Source: UBA5066 sp048500275
Lineage (GTDB): Bacteria > Acidobacteriota > Thermoanaerobaculia > UBA5066
Assembly: GCA_048500275.1 (NCBI GenBank)
Contig: JASNYI010000001.1
Location: 1,054,001-1,118,000 of the forward strand
Reading direction: 5' to 3'
Length of the DNA: 64,000 bases
A model generated the notes under the pieces. It was given only the letters and a program-made list of their open reading frames with translations, did no database searches and was not told where the DNA came from. Below are positions 57,409-64,000 of the stretch, one piece after another; positions within the stretch are counted from its first letter, which is position 1; each line of letters opens with the position of its first letter. Both the position numbers and the translations under genes were made by a program.

Positions 57409-59628
57409 TCAGTTCGAGAACCGCCCGGTGAAGTCGAGGAAGCTGCCGATGTTCTTCAGGTTGAGGCCGATCCGGAAGTCGCGCGTCGGGATCGCCCCGA
57501 GGCGAAGGTCCCGGTACTCGGCGAGGATCTTGAAGCAGGACGCCTCCCAGGTCAGGAGGTTCCTCCACTCGAGCATGCGCCCCCGCTCGATGTCGTAGTT
57601 CGCCTCCACGTCGAGGCGCAGCTGCTTCGGGAAGATCGCCGTCCCGCCCCCGAAACGCAGCTGCGTGGACGGGGTGAGGGCGCCGACGGGGCGGCTGTCG
57701 TAGTAGGAGAGGCGGAGGAAGCGCGCGGCCGAGCCGACGTTCGCCGAGACGCTCGTGGAGGTGACGACCCCCGCCTTCAGGTCCCAGGCGGCGCGGGCGT
57801 CGAAGTTGAGCGAGGACCCCGCGTTGACCCGCAGGACCGCGTCGAGCGGCCCGTCGCGCGCCGTCGTCGCGGGGACCCCGACCGGGAGCTCGAGGTAGTG
57901 GAGGCTCGAGAGCTCGAAGGAGGCGATCTCGCGGGAGACCCCCGACTTCTCCTTCGCCAGGAGCCTCTGGACGAGGGCGTAGCGGACCGCGTGCGAAGGG
58001 AGGATCGTGTCGACCTCGTCGAAGACGGGCGTCCTCGAGAGGTCTCCCGGGTCGGTCTGGTACTGGTAGTCGGCCCGCGGCTCGATGACGTGCTTGAGCT
58101 TCGTGAACCTCCCGAGCTTCACGTCGAAGACGCGCGCGAAGGAGGGGCCCGTCAGCTCGACGCCGGCCTGCGCCGTGCCCCGGGTGTAGGGGTCGTCCGA
58201 GAGCGTGCGCCCGTCGGAGGAGACGGACGCCCCGTACTGCGTGACCCGGTAGCCCGCCTCGACGTTGAGAGAGAGCCACGGGACGGGAGAGACCGGGGCC
58301 GAGACCTTCGGGAAGAGGTCGAAACGCTCGTAGTCCCCCGCGGGCTGCCCCGGGGGGCGGATGGAGCGCAGGAACCCGCCCGACCCCTGCGCCTCGACGA
58401 AGACCTTGTTGCCGAAGAGCCCCGTCGGCCGGAGCCGCGCCTCGAGGACGGGCTTTCTCTCCAGGACGACCTCGGTCGGGCCGTAGAGGGCCGTCTCCCT
58501 CTCGAGCCGGAGGTTGAAGGTGAAGGGCCCCTCGGAGCGCGTCACGAAGGCCTTCTGCCCGACGGTCCGGGTCGAGGTGAGGTTGAAGTCGCGGTCGTAG
58601 GTCTGGAAGAAGGCGAGGTTCGAGTAGTCGGTCCAGTTCACGACGGCGCGGGTCCTCGGAGCGAGGTCGTCCGCCGTGAGCGTCCCCCAGGTCTTCCACT
58701 GCCACCGCCGGGCGGGGTCGATGACGGTGTAGTAGGAGCCGGTGAAGCTCGTCCCCTCGCTCGGGCGCAGGCGCAGCTCGGCGCCGACGCCGAAGAACTC
58801 CTTCGTGTAGAGGTCGGTCGTGACGGTCGCGTCCGCCGAGCGGCCGAGGGTCTGGAAGTACGAGAGGCCGAGGAACCCGCCCCGGGTGCTGCTGTAGCCG
58901 ATGCCCGGGATGAGGAAGCCCGAGGCCCGGTCGCGCAGCGCCGGCCAGAGGAGATAGGGCGTGTAGAGGAGCGGCACGCCGCCGAGGCGGAAGACGACCG
59001 TCCTCAGCTTCGCGTAGTCGTCGAGGGTGACGGAGCCGTCCTTCAGCTGGAAGACCCAGGCGGGGTCGTCCCCCTCGCAGGCGGTGACGGTACCGTCGCG
59101 GACCTCGAAGGTGCGCGCTCCCGTCTTGGCGAGGACGGCGCCCTTGAGGAGGATCCCCGCGAGCTCGGCGCTCCCGTCCGTCAGGATGCCGGTCTTGTCG
59201 GACAGGTCGAGGTCGAGGCGCATCCCCGTCATGCGCGACGGCCCCTGCTCGAGGACGACGTCCCCCTCCGCGACGACGATCCGGGTCTTCGTGTCGGCCC
59301 TCACGTAGCGGGCGGTCAGCCGGATGTCCTGGTACTCGACGGTGACGAGGCCCCCTTCCGGGGCCGTCACCTCGTAGACGGTCTCGGAGAGGAGGCTCTG
59401 CCGCCCCCCCTTGCCGTCGGAGACGCTGACCTTGATGACGCCCCCCGCCTCGGGGACCCGGAACTTGATGTCGAGGTTCGGACGCTCGCGGAATCGAGAG
59501 GCGAAGGGGTCGGTCTCGAACGACGACTGCCCGGCGGCCGGGGGCGCGCAGAGAAGCAGCGCCGCGGCGAGCCCCGCGAGGGACGCGCGCCGCGGCGGCC
59601 GGGTCGCTCCGCGAGCGCCGTGGCTCAG
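57409..59628 (-). CDS. lptD: LPS-assembly outer membrane protein LptD, probable CTG start
   Basis: 739 residues if translated from the CTG at 59628. This reading gives a full signal peptide (MSHGARGATRPPRRASLAGL, then AAALLLCAPPAAGQ). The first canonical codon (GTG at 59370) would cut away the signal peptide and 85 residues, so it cannot be the real start. An N-terminal OstA-type beta-jellyroll (about 90-200: VVAEGDVVLEQGPSRMTGMR) is followed by the barrel with YTPYLLWPALRDRASGFLIP and alternating strands to the C-terminal LNLKNIGSFLDFTGRFSN. LptD inserts LPS into the outer leaflet. The CTG overlaps the scoB stop (CTGA), so translation is probably coupled. Confidence 0.88.
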   Translation of the reverse strand: MSHGARGATRPPRRASLAGLAAALLLCAPPAAGQSSFETDPFASRFRERPNLDIKFRVPEAGGVIKVSVSDGKGGRQSLLSETVYEVTAPEGGLVTVEYQDIRLTARYVRADTKTRIVVAEGDVVLEQGPSRMTGMRLDLDLSDKTGILTDGSAELAGILLKGAVLAKTGARTFEVRDGTVTACEGDDPAWVFQLKDGSVTLDDYAKLRTVVFRLGGVPLLYTPYLLWPALRDRASGFLIPGIGYSSTRGGFLGLSYFQTLGRSADATVTTDLYTKEFFGVGAELRLRPSEGTSFTGSYYTVIDPARRWQWKTWGTLTADDLAPRTRAVVNWTDYSNLAFFQTYDRDFNLTSTRTVGQKAFVTRSEGPFTFNLRLERETALYGPTEVVLERKPVLEARLRPTGLFGNKVFVEAQGSGGFLRSIRPPGQPAGDYERFDLFPKVSAPVSPVPWLSLNVEAGYRVTQYGASVSSDGRTLSDDPYTRGTAQAGVELTGPSFARVFDVKLGRFTKLKHVIEPRADYQYQTDPGDLSRTPVFDEVDTILPSHAVRYALVQRLLAKEKSGVSREIASFELSSLHYLELPVGVPATTARDGPLDAVLRVNAGSSLNFDARAAWDLKAGVVTSTSVSANVGSAARFLRLSYYDSRPVGALTPSTQLRFGGGTAIFPKQLRLDVEANYDIERGRMLEWRNLLTWEASCFKILAEYRDLRLGAIPTRDFRIGLNLKNIGSFLDFTGRFSN

Positions 59629-60290
59629 AGCTTCATCTCGGGAACGTCGCCCGTGACCTCGAGGGGCGGCTCGGTCGCCGCCACGATCTCCTCGACGGTG
59701 ACGCCCGGCGCCCGTTCGACGAGGACGAGGCCCGCCCCGCCGGGCTTCACGTCGAGGACGGCGAGGTCGGTGACGATCCGGTGGACGCAGCGCTTCCCCG
59801 TGAAGGGGAGCGTGCAGCGGTGGAGGACCTTGCGGTCGCCGTTCTTCGCGACGTGCTCCATCGTGACGACGACGCGGCGGGCCCCCCCGACGAGGTCCAT
59901 CGCGCCCCCCATCCCCTTCACGAGGCGGCCGGGGATCATCCAGTTCGCGAGCGAGCCCTCGGCGTCGACCTGCATCGCCCCGAGGATGCAGAGGTCGATG
60001 TGGCCGCCGCGGATCATCGCGAAGGAGTCGGCGGAGGAGAAGAACGCGGCGCCCGGGATGACGGTGACCGTCTCCTTGCCGGCGTTGATGAGGTCGGCGT
60101 CGACCTCGGCCTCCGTCGGGTAGGCGCCCATGCCGAGGATGCCGTTCTCCGACTGGAAGACGACCTCCATCCCGGCGGGGACCCGGTTCGCCACGAGGGT
60201 CGGCATCCCGATGCCGAGGTTGACGTACATCCCGTCGCGCAGCTCCTGCGCGGCGCGGGCGACGATTCCGTCCCTGTCGAGCTTCGCCAT
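59625..60290 (-). CDS. scoB: 3-oxoacid CoA-transferase subunit B
   Basis: 221 residues. The catalytic Glu lies in QSENGILGMG; GIGMPTLVANRVPAG and NWMIPGRLVKGMGGAMDLVGG are typical subunit B motifs. With subunit A it moves CoA between succinyl-CoA (or acetyl-CoA) and 3-oxoacids. Its first codons and the bases upstream are partly duplicated 96 bp upstream. Its stop overlaps the lptD start region. Confidence 0.96.
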   Translation of the reverse strand: MAKLDRDGIVARAAQELRDGMYVNLGIGMPTLVANRVPAGMEVVFQSENGILGMGAYPTEAEVDADLINAGKETVTVIPGAAFFSSADSFAMIRGGHIDLCILGAMQVDAEGSLANWMIPGRLVKGMGGAMDLVGGARRVVVTMEHVAKNGDRKVLHRCTLPFTGKRCVHRIVTDLAVLDVKPGGAGLVLVERAPGVTVEEIVAATEPPLEVTGDVPEMKL

Positions 60291-60393
60291 CGCCGCCTAC
60301 CTGCCCGCCACGCGGGAGCTCCGGCGGGGGGCGCGGGGGGATCGAGAAACCCCCGCGTTCATTGCGTCCCTGTCGAGCTTCGCCATCGCCGCC
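60269..60393 (-). repeat. Partial tandem duplication of the scoB start region
   Basis: The same 29 nt (on the plus strand CGTCCCTGTCGAGCTTCG and 11 more) occur at 60269-60297 and 60365-60393, 96 bp apart. Both include an ATG followed by GCGAAGCTCGACAGGGAC. The upstream copy opens a 29-codon frame (MAKLDRDAMNAGVSRSPRAP...) that ends just before the true scoB start. Confidence 0.8.
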
Positions 60394-60396
60394 CCC

Positions 60397-61110
60397 TCAG
60401 CCCTTCCGCACCGTGCGCCGCTCGATCCGCTTGGCGCGGGGGGCGACGACGAGCCGCTTCACGTAGACGCCCGGGGTGTCGACCTCGTCGGGGTCGAGCT
60501 CGCCGACATCGACGAGCTGCTCGACCTCGGCGATGGTGATCCGCCCCGCGGTGGCGACCATCGGGTTGAAGTTCTTCGCGGTCTTCCGGTAGACGAGGTT
60601 CCCGAGGCGGTCCCCCTTCCACGCGGCGACGAGGGCGAAGTCGGTGACGATGCCGCGCTCGAGGACGTACTCGCGCCCGTCGAAGAGCTTCGTCTCCTTG
60701 CCTTCCGCCACGACCGTCCCGACGCCGGTCGGCGTGTAGAAGCCGGCGATGCCGGCGCCCCCGGCCCGGAGGCGCTCGGCGAGCGTCCCCTGCGGGCAGA
60801 ACTCGAGCTCCAGCTCGCCCGTGAGGTACTGCCTCTCGAACTCGGCGTTCTCGCCGACGTAGGAGGAGACCATCTTCCGGATCATCTTCTTCCCGAGGAG
60901 GACGCCGAGGCCCCAGTCGTCCACGCCGCAGTTGTTCGAGACGCAGGTGAGGTCCTTCACGTCCCGGTCCGCGAGCGCCTGGATGAGGTTCTCCGGGATG
61001 CCGCAGAGGCCGAAGCCGCCGACGGCGAGCGTGGCGCCCGACGGGATGTCGGCCACGGCGCGGGCGGCCGCCTCGTGGTGCGAGGAGGACAGGATGACCT
61101 TGTCGATCAC
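60397..61110 (-). CDS. scoA: 3-oxoacid CoA-transferase subunit A
   Basis: 237 residues from the GTG at 61110 with GGAGG in front; it overlaps the thiolase stop by 4 nt. LAVGGFGLCGIPENLIQALA and TCVSNNCGVDDWGLGVLLGK are the subunit A signatures. YVGENAEFERQYLTGELELE and GTVVAEGKETKLFDGREY follow. It pairs with ScoB. The order thiolase, scoA, scoB suggests ketone-body or acetoacetate use feeding acetyl-CoA. Confidence 0.95.
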   Translation of the reverse strand: MIDKVILSSSHHEAAARAVADIPSGATLAVGGFGLCGIPENLIQALADRDVKDLTCVSNNCGVDDWGLGVLLGKKMIRKMVSSYVGENAEFERQYLTGELELEFCPQGTLAERLRAGGAGIAGFYTPTGVGTVVAEGKETKLFDGREYVLERGIVTDFALVAAWKGDRLGNLVYRKTAKNFNPMVATAGRITIAEVEQLVDVGELDPDEVDTPGVYVKRLVVAPRAKRIERRTVRKG

Positions 61111-62291
61111 AGCGCCTCCACCACCATCGCCGTCGCCTCGCCCCCGCCGATGCAGATGGCGGCCAGGCCGTACTTCTTCTTCCGGGCCTTCAGGGCGTGG
61201 AGGAGCGACACGAGGATGCGCGCTCCGGACGCCCCGATCGGGTGGCCGAGAGCCACGGCACCGCCGTTCACGTTGACCCGGTTCGGGTCGATCTCCATGT
61301 CCCTGACGAACGCCATCGCGACGACCGCGAAGGCCTCGTTCACCTCGCAGAGGTCGATCTGGGAGAGAGGGATCCCCGCCTTCTCGAGCGCCTTCTTCGC
61401 CGCGAAGGCCGGCGCCGTCGTGAACCACTCGGGCTCCCCGGCGTGGGAGGCGAAGGCGACGATCCGGCCGATCGGCCTGGCCCCCAGCTCCAGGGCCGCC
61501 CCCTCCCCCGCGAGGAGGAGCGCCGCGGCCCCGTCGTTGATCTTCGAGGAGTTCGCCGCCGTGACCGTCCCGTCCTTCTGGAAGGCGGGCTTGAGCGACC
61601 CCATCTTCTCGAGCTTCTCGAGCGGCGTGGCGAAGGGCTCCTCGTCGCGGTCGACGACGACGGTCCCCTTCTTTCCCTCGATCGAGACCGGGACCATCTC
61701 GGCCTTGAAGTCGCCCGAGTCGTTCGCGCGACGGGCCCGCTGGTAGCTCTCGAGGGCGAAGGCGTCCTGGGCCTCGCGGGTGAAGGCGTACTTCCCCGCG
61801 CAGAGCTCGGCGCAGTTGCCCATGTGGATGTTCTTGTAGGGGTCCCAGAGGCCGTCGTGGATCATGGAGTCGAGGAGCTGGCCGTGCCCCATCCGCATCC
61901 CCAGCCGCCCCTTCGGGGCGAGGTAGGGGGCGTTCGACATCGACTCCATCCCCCCGGCCAGGACGACGTCGTATTCGCCCGTCCGGATGGAGTTGGCCCC
62001 GTCCATCACCGCCCGCATGCCGGAGCCGCAGACCTTGTGGACGGTCACGGCGCCGGTCGACTTGGGGAGGCCGGCGGCGATCATGGCCTGCCGGGCGGGG
62101 GCCTGCCCCTGGCCTGCCTGCAGGACGTTCCCGAGGAGGACCTGGTCGACCCGATAGCCGGGGACCTCGGTCCGCTCGAGACACGCCTTGATCGCCCGGG
62201 CGCCGATCTCGGCGGCGCTGAGGGTGGAGAGGCTGCCCAGGAAGGACCCGATCGGCGTGCGGGCCGCCGAGAGGACGAGGACGTTCTTCAT
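61107..62291 (-). CDS. Acetyl-CoA C-acetyltransferase (thiolase)
   Basis: 394 residues. The nucleophile Cys is in VHKVCGSGMRAVMDGA, the catalytic His in NGGAVALGHPIGASGARILV, and the second Cys in AAICIGGGEATAMVV. NEAFAVVAM is also present. The enzyme condenses or splits acetoacetyl-CoA, supplying or consuming the product of the ScoAB pair downstream. The ATG follows a short leader, and the promoter is probably shared with nothing upstream (the next gene, ruvX, is divergent). Confidence 0.96.
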   Translation of the reverse strand: MKNVLVLSAARTPIGSFLGSLSTLSAAEIGARAIKACLERTEVPGYRVDQVLLGNVLQAGQGQAPARQAMIAAGLPKSTGAVTVHKVCGSGMRAVMDGANSIRTGEYDVVLAGGMESMSNAPYLAPKGRLGMRMGHGQLLDSMIHDGLWDPYKNIHMGNCAELCAGKYAFTREAQDAFALESYQRARRANDSGDFKAEMVPVSIEGKKGTVVVDRDEEPFATPLEKLEKMGSLKPAFQKDGTVTAANSSKINDGAAALLLAGEGAALELGARPIGRIVAFASHAGEPEWFTTAPAFAAKKALEKAGIPLSQIDLCEVNEAFAVVAMAFVRDMEIDPNRVNVNGGAVALGHPIGASGARILVSLLHALKARKKKYGLAAICIGGGEATAMVVEAL

Positions 62292-62421
62292 AGTTCACTC
62301 GCTCCAAAGGACCCCTGGGCCACGAGAGGGCCTCCGGGGCGCCGGTGGATTCTACCTACCCGGAGTCCACGGGGCTTCGCGGCGGTTGGACACCGCCCTC
62401 CCCCCCCCCTATCCTCGCCCG

Positions 62422-62847
62422 GTGCGCGTCCTGGCGGTCGACTTCGGCGAGAAACGGGTCGGGCTGGCCGTCTCCGACGCGACCGGCGCGATCGTCGTCC
62501 CCGTCGGGGTGGTCCTGCGCCGGAGCGACGCCCAGGCGGCCTCGGAGGTCGCCGCGGCGGCCCGTGAGCGGGACGCGGAGGGTTTCGTCGTCGGCCTCCC
62601 CGTACGGCTGGGCGGCGGGGAGAGCCCCTTCGCGGCGCGGGCGCGGAGCTTCGCGAAGAAGCTGGCCGCGCTCACCGGCCTTCCCGTCGAGCTCCACGGG
62701 GAGGCTCTGACGTCCGTCTCGGCCGAAGGGCTCCTGCGCGAGGCCGGGCTCTCCCACGAGCGCCGCTCGGCGGCGCTGGACGCCGAGGCCGCCGCCGAGC
62801 TCCTCCGCGACTGGCTCTCCTCGCGTCCCGGCGGGAGCGCGACGTGA
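62422..62847 (+). CDS. ruvX: Putative pre-16S rRNA nuclease / Holliday junction resolvase-like YqgF
   Basis: 141 residues from the GTG at 62422. The RNase H-like fold starts VLAVDFGEKRVGLAVSD (DFG-KR-G). FVVGLPVRLGGGES and the final acidic pair in ALDAEAAAELLRDWL complete the YqgF site. It trims the 5' end of 16S rRNA. Its stop overlaps the mltG GTG. YqgF next to MltG is a common pair. Confidence 0.93.
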   Translation: MRVLAVDFGEKRVGLAVSDATGAIVVPVGVVLRRSDAQAASEVAAAARERDAEGFVVGLPVRLGGGESPFAARARSFAKKLAALTGLPVELHGEALTSVSAEGLLREAGLSHERRSAALDAEAAAELLRDWLSSRPGGSAT

Positions 62848-63899
62848 GCCGCCGCCTCCGGAGATGGGCCGGCGGGCTCTTCCTCCTCGCCGCCGCCGGA
62901 TTCCTGGCCTGGGCGGGGGCGCTCCTCCTCATCCGGACCCCCTACAAGGCCTACCCGGGCGACTCGAAGGTCGTCGACATCCCGTCCGGGACCGCGACCC
63001 GGACGATCCTCGAGACGCTCGAGCGGGAGGGGATCGTCCGGAGCCGTCACCTCGCCTTCGCGTCGCTCCGGGTCCACTTCCGCGGACGGAGCCTGAAGGC
63101 CGGCGAGTACCGGTTCGAGGGTCCGCGATCGATTCGGGACGTCCTCGGGGACCTCGTCGAGGGGAACGTCGTCACTTACAGGGTGACGATTCCGGAGGGG
63201 CTCACGGCCGACGAGATCTTCGAGCTCGTCGCCGGCGCCGGACTGGCCACGGTGGAGGAGCTCCGGGGCTACTTCGGGCAGCCCGCCCTCTTCCCGGGGG
63301 TTCCGGCGGACGCGCCGAGCCTCGAGGGGTTCCTCGCCCCCGACACCCACGTCTTCACCCGTTCGCTGGGGGCGCGCGGGATCGTCTCGACGCTCGTGAA
63401 GTCCTTCGGCCGTTCGCTCCCCGAGGGCTTCGGGGAGCGCGCCCGGGCCCTGGGCCTCACGCCCCTCGAGGCGGTCACGCTCGCGTCCCTCGTCGAGAAG
63501 GAGACGGGCGTGCCGGCGGAGCGGGCCCTCGTCTCGGCCGTTTACCACAACCGGCTCCGCATCGGCATGCCGCTCCAGTGCGACCCGACGGTCGTCTACG
63601 CGCTCCGGCGCCGGGGGCTCTGGGCCGGGACGCTGACGCGGGAAGGGCTCGCGATCGACGACCCGTACAACACCTACGCGCGGGGCGGCCTTCCCCCGGG
63701 GCCGATCGCGAGCCCGGGGGCCGCGGCCCTCGAGGCGGCCGTGTCCCCGGCGGATGTCCCCTGGCTCTACTTCGTCGCCGTGGGCGACGGCTCGGGCGCC
63801 CACCGGTTCGCCGTCACCTACGACGAGCACCTCGCGAACGTCGCGCTCTTCCGACGCGCCCGGGCCGCCCAGGAAACCGCGTCCCGCGCCCCTCGCTGA
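62844..63899 (+). CDS. mltG: Endolytic murein transglycosylase MltG
   Basis: 351 residues from the GTG at 62844. One N-terminal membrane anchor (LFLLAAAGFLAWAGALLLIR) is followed by a LysM-like region (KAGEYRFEGPRSIRDVLGDL) and the YceG domain with EGFLAPDTHVF, TLASLVEKETGVPAER (catalytic Glu) and VYHNRLRIGMPLQCDPTVVY. It cleaves nascent glycan strands in the periplasm and limits their length. Complete within the window. Confidence 0.96.
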   Translation: MSRRLRRWAGGLFLLAAAGFLAWAGALLLIRTPYKAYPGDSKVVDIPSGTATRTILETLEREGIVRSRHLAFASLRVHFRGRSLKAGEYRFEGPRSIRDVLGDLVEGNVVTYRVTIPEGLTADEIFELVAGAGLATVEELRGYFGQPALFPGVPADAPSLEGFLAPDTHVFTRSLGARGIVSTLVKSFGRSLPEGFGERARALGLTPLEAVTLASLVEKETGVPAERALVSAVYHNRLRIGMPLQCDPTVVYALRRRGLWAGTLTREGLAIDDPYNTYARGGLPPGPIASPGAAALEAAVSPADVPWLYFVAVGDGSGAHRFAVTYDEHLANVALFRRARAAQETASRAPR

Positions 63900-63921
63900 G
63901 GCTTCCCGGGGGGTGCGCTCT

Positions 63922-63949
63922 CCGGGGGGCGCTGCTCGCCGCCCCCCGG
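63922..63949 (+). terminator. GC-rich hairpin downstream of mltG
   Basis: CCGGGGGGCG (63922-63931), 8-nt loop, CGCCCCCCGG (63940-63949): a perfect 10 bp stem 22 bp after the stop. There is no U tract; CCCCCCGGACC repeats follow. It is a possible 3' end signal. Confidence 0.4.
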
Positions 63950-64000
63950 ACCCCCCGGACCCCGCGCACTTACGCTCTATTCCTGCTCATGCGCTGAGTT

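Noticed and set aside
59401..59415. Possible frameshift in a run of seven C near the lptD start
   Set aside because: Careful reading shows that the signal peptide and the rest are in the same frame; only the start codon is unusual.

Overview
The window is a very GC-rich (roughly 70 percent) bacterial chromosome segment. Most genes lie on the minus strand, and many neighbours overlap by 4 nt (ATGA or GTGA). The organism has an outer membrane (LptD, TolC-type channel, RND pump), makes GDP-fucose and dTDP-rhamnose precursors, and carries Ser/Thr kinases, several sigma-54 activators and a rubrerythrin/DUF3501 cluster. This fits an Acidobacteriota-like lineage or a similar deep Gram-negative phylum; that placement is an inference from gene content, as no rRNA gene is present.

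Layout. 0-3 kb: nucleotide-sugar operon (fcl, gmd, glycosyltransferase). 2.8-5.8 kb: accessory patch with an intact VapBC-like pair, a HicAB pair whose toxin has lost its start, a nucleotidyltransferase module in pieces, and a DUF4143-type ATPase. 5.8-8.3 kb: galE and a subtilase. 8.6-14.8 kb: housekeeping block rplU-rpmA-obgE-nadD-rsfS, then a small sigma-54 activator, a DksA-like protein and holA. 15-26 kb: an orphan gene, trxB, the rubrerythrin operon, sixA, a RAYT transposase, a cobalamin adenosyltransferase, a PHP phosphatase, an OsmC-family gene with its probable sigma-54 activator, and a PTPS-family protein. 26-34 kb: STPK, FKBP isomerase, and the sugar-phosphate operon tal-zwf-pgl-glk-fbp. 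34-40 kb: czcCBA-like heavy-metal efflux operon. 40-54 kb: membrane protein, a 1771-residue kinase/sigma-54 regulator coupled to hflX, a TIGR02757-like protein, TlpA-like thioredoxin, LTA-synthase-like sulfatase and a UbiA prenyltransferase. 54-64 kb: prenol-kinase/DUF92 fusion, rfbD, rfbB, lptD, scoBA, thiolase, ruvX, mltG.

The most striking feature is a REP/RAYT system. A Y1-type (HUH) transposase gene at 20181-21149 is bounded by inverted 27-29 nt ends. Seven 62-66 bp near-perfect palindromes built from the same end sequence lie between 6.9 and 25.6 kb. All seven overlap or lie within 14 bp of a gene's stop codon, and their two arms vary together. Related single-arm copies lie at 3.5-5.9 kb and 25.5 kb, and a spread-out pair of arms at 53.9-54.2 kb. 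Some arms supply the stop codon and a C-terminal tail to host genes (holA, galE, a sigma-54 activator). Others sit exactly where toxin-module genes have lost their 5' ends.

Other leads: a fused prenol kinase/prenyl-phosphate kinase (DUF92) next to a UbiA enzyme; a sigma-54 promoter plus palindrome between an OsmC-like gene and its likely activator; a PerR-like box on the rubrerythrin promoter; lptD apparently starting at CTG; and a duplicated scoB start region.
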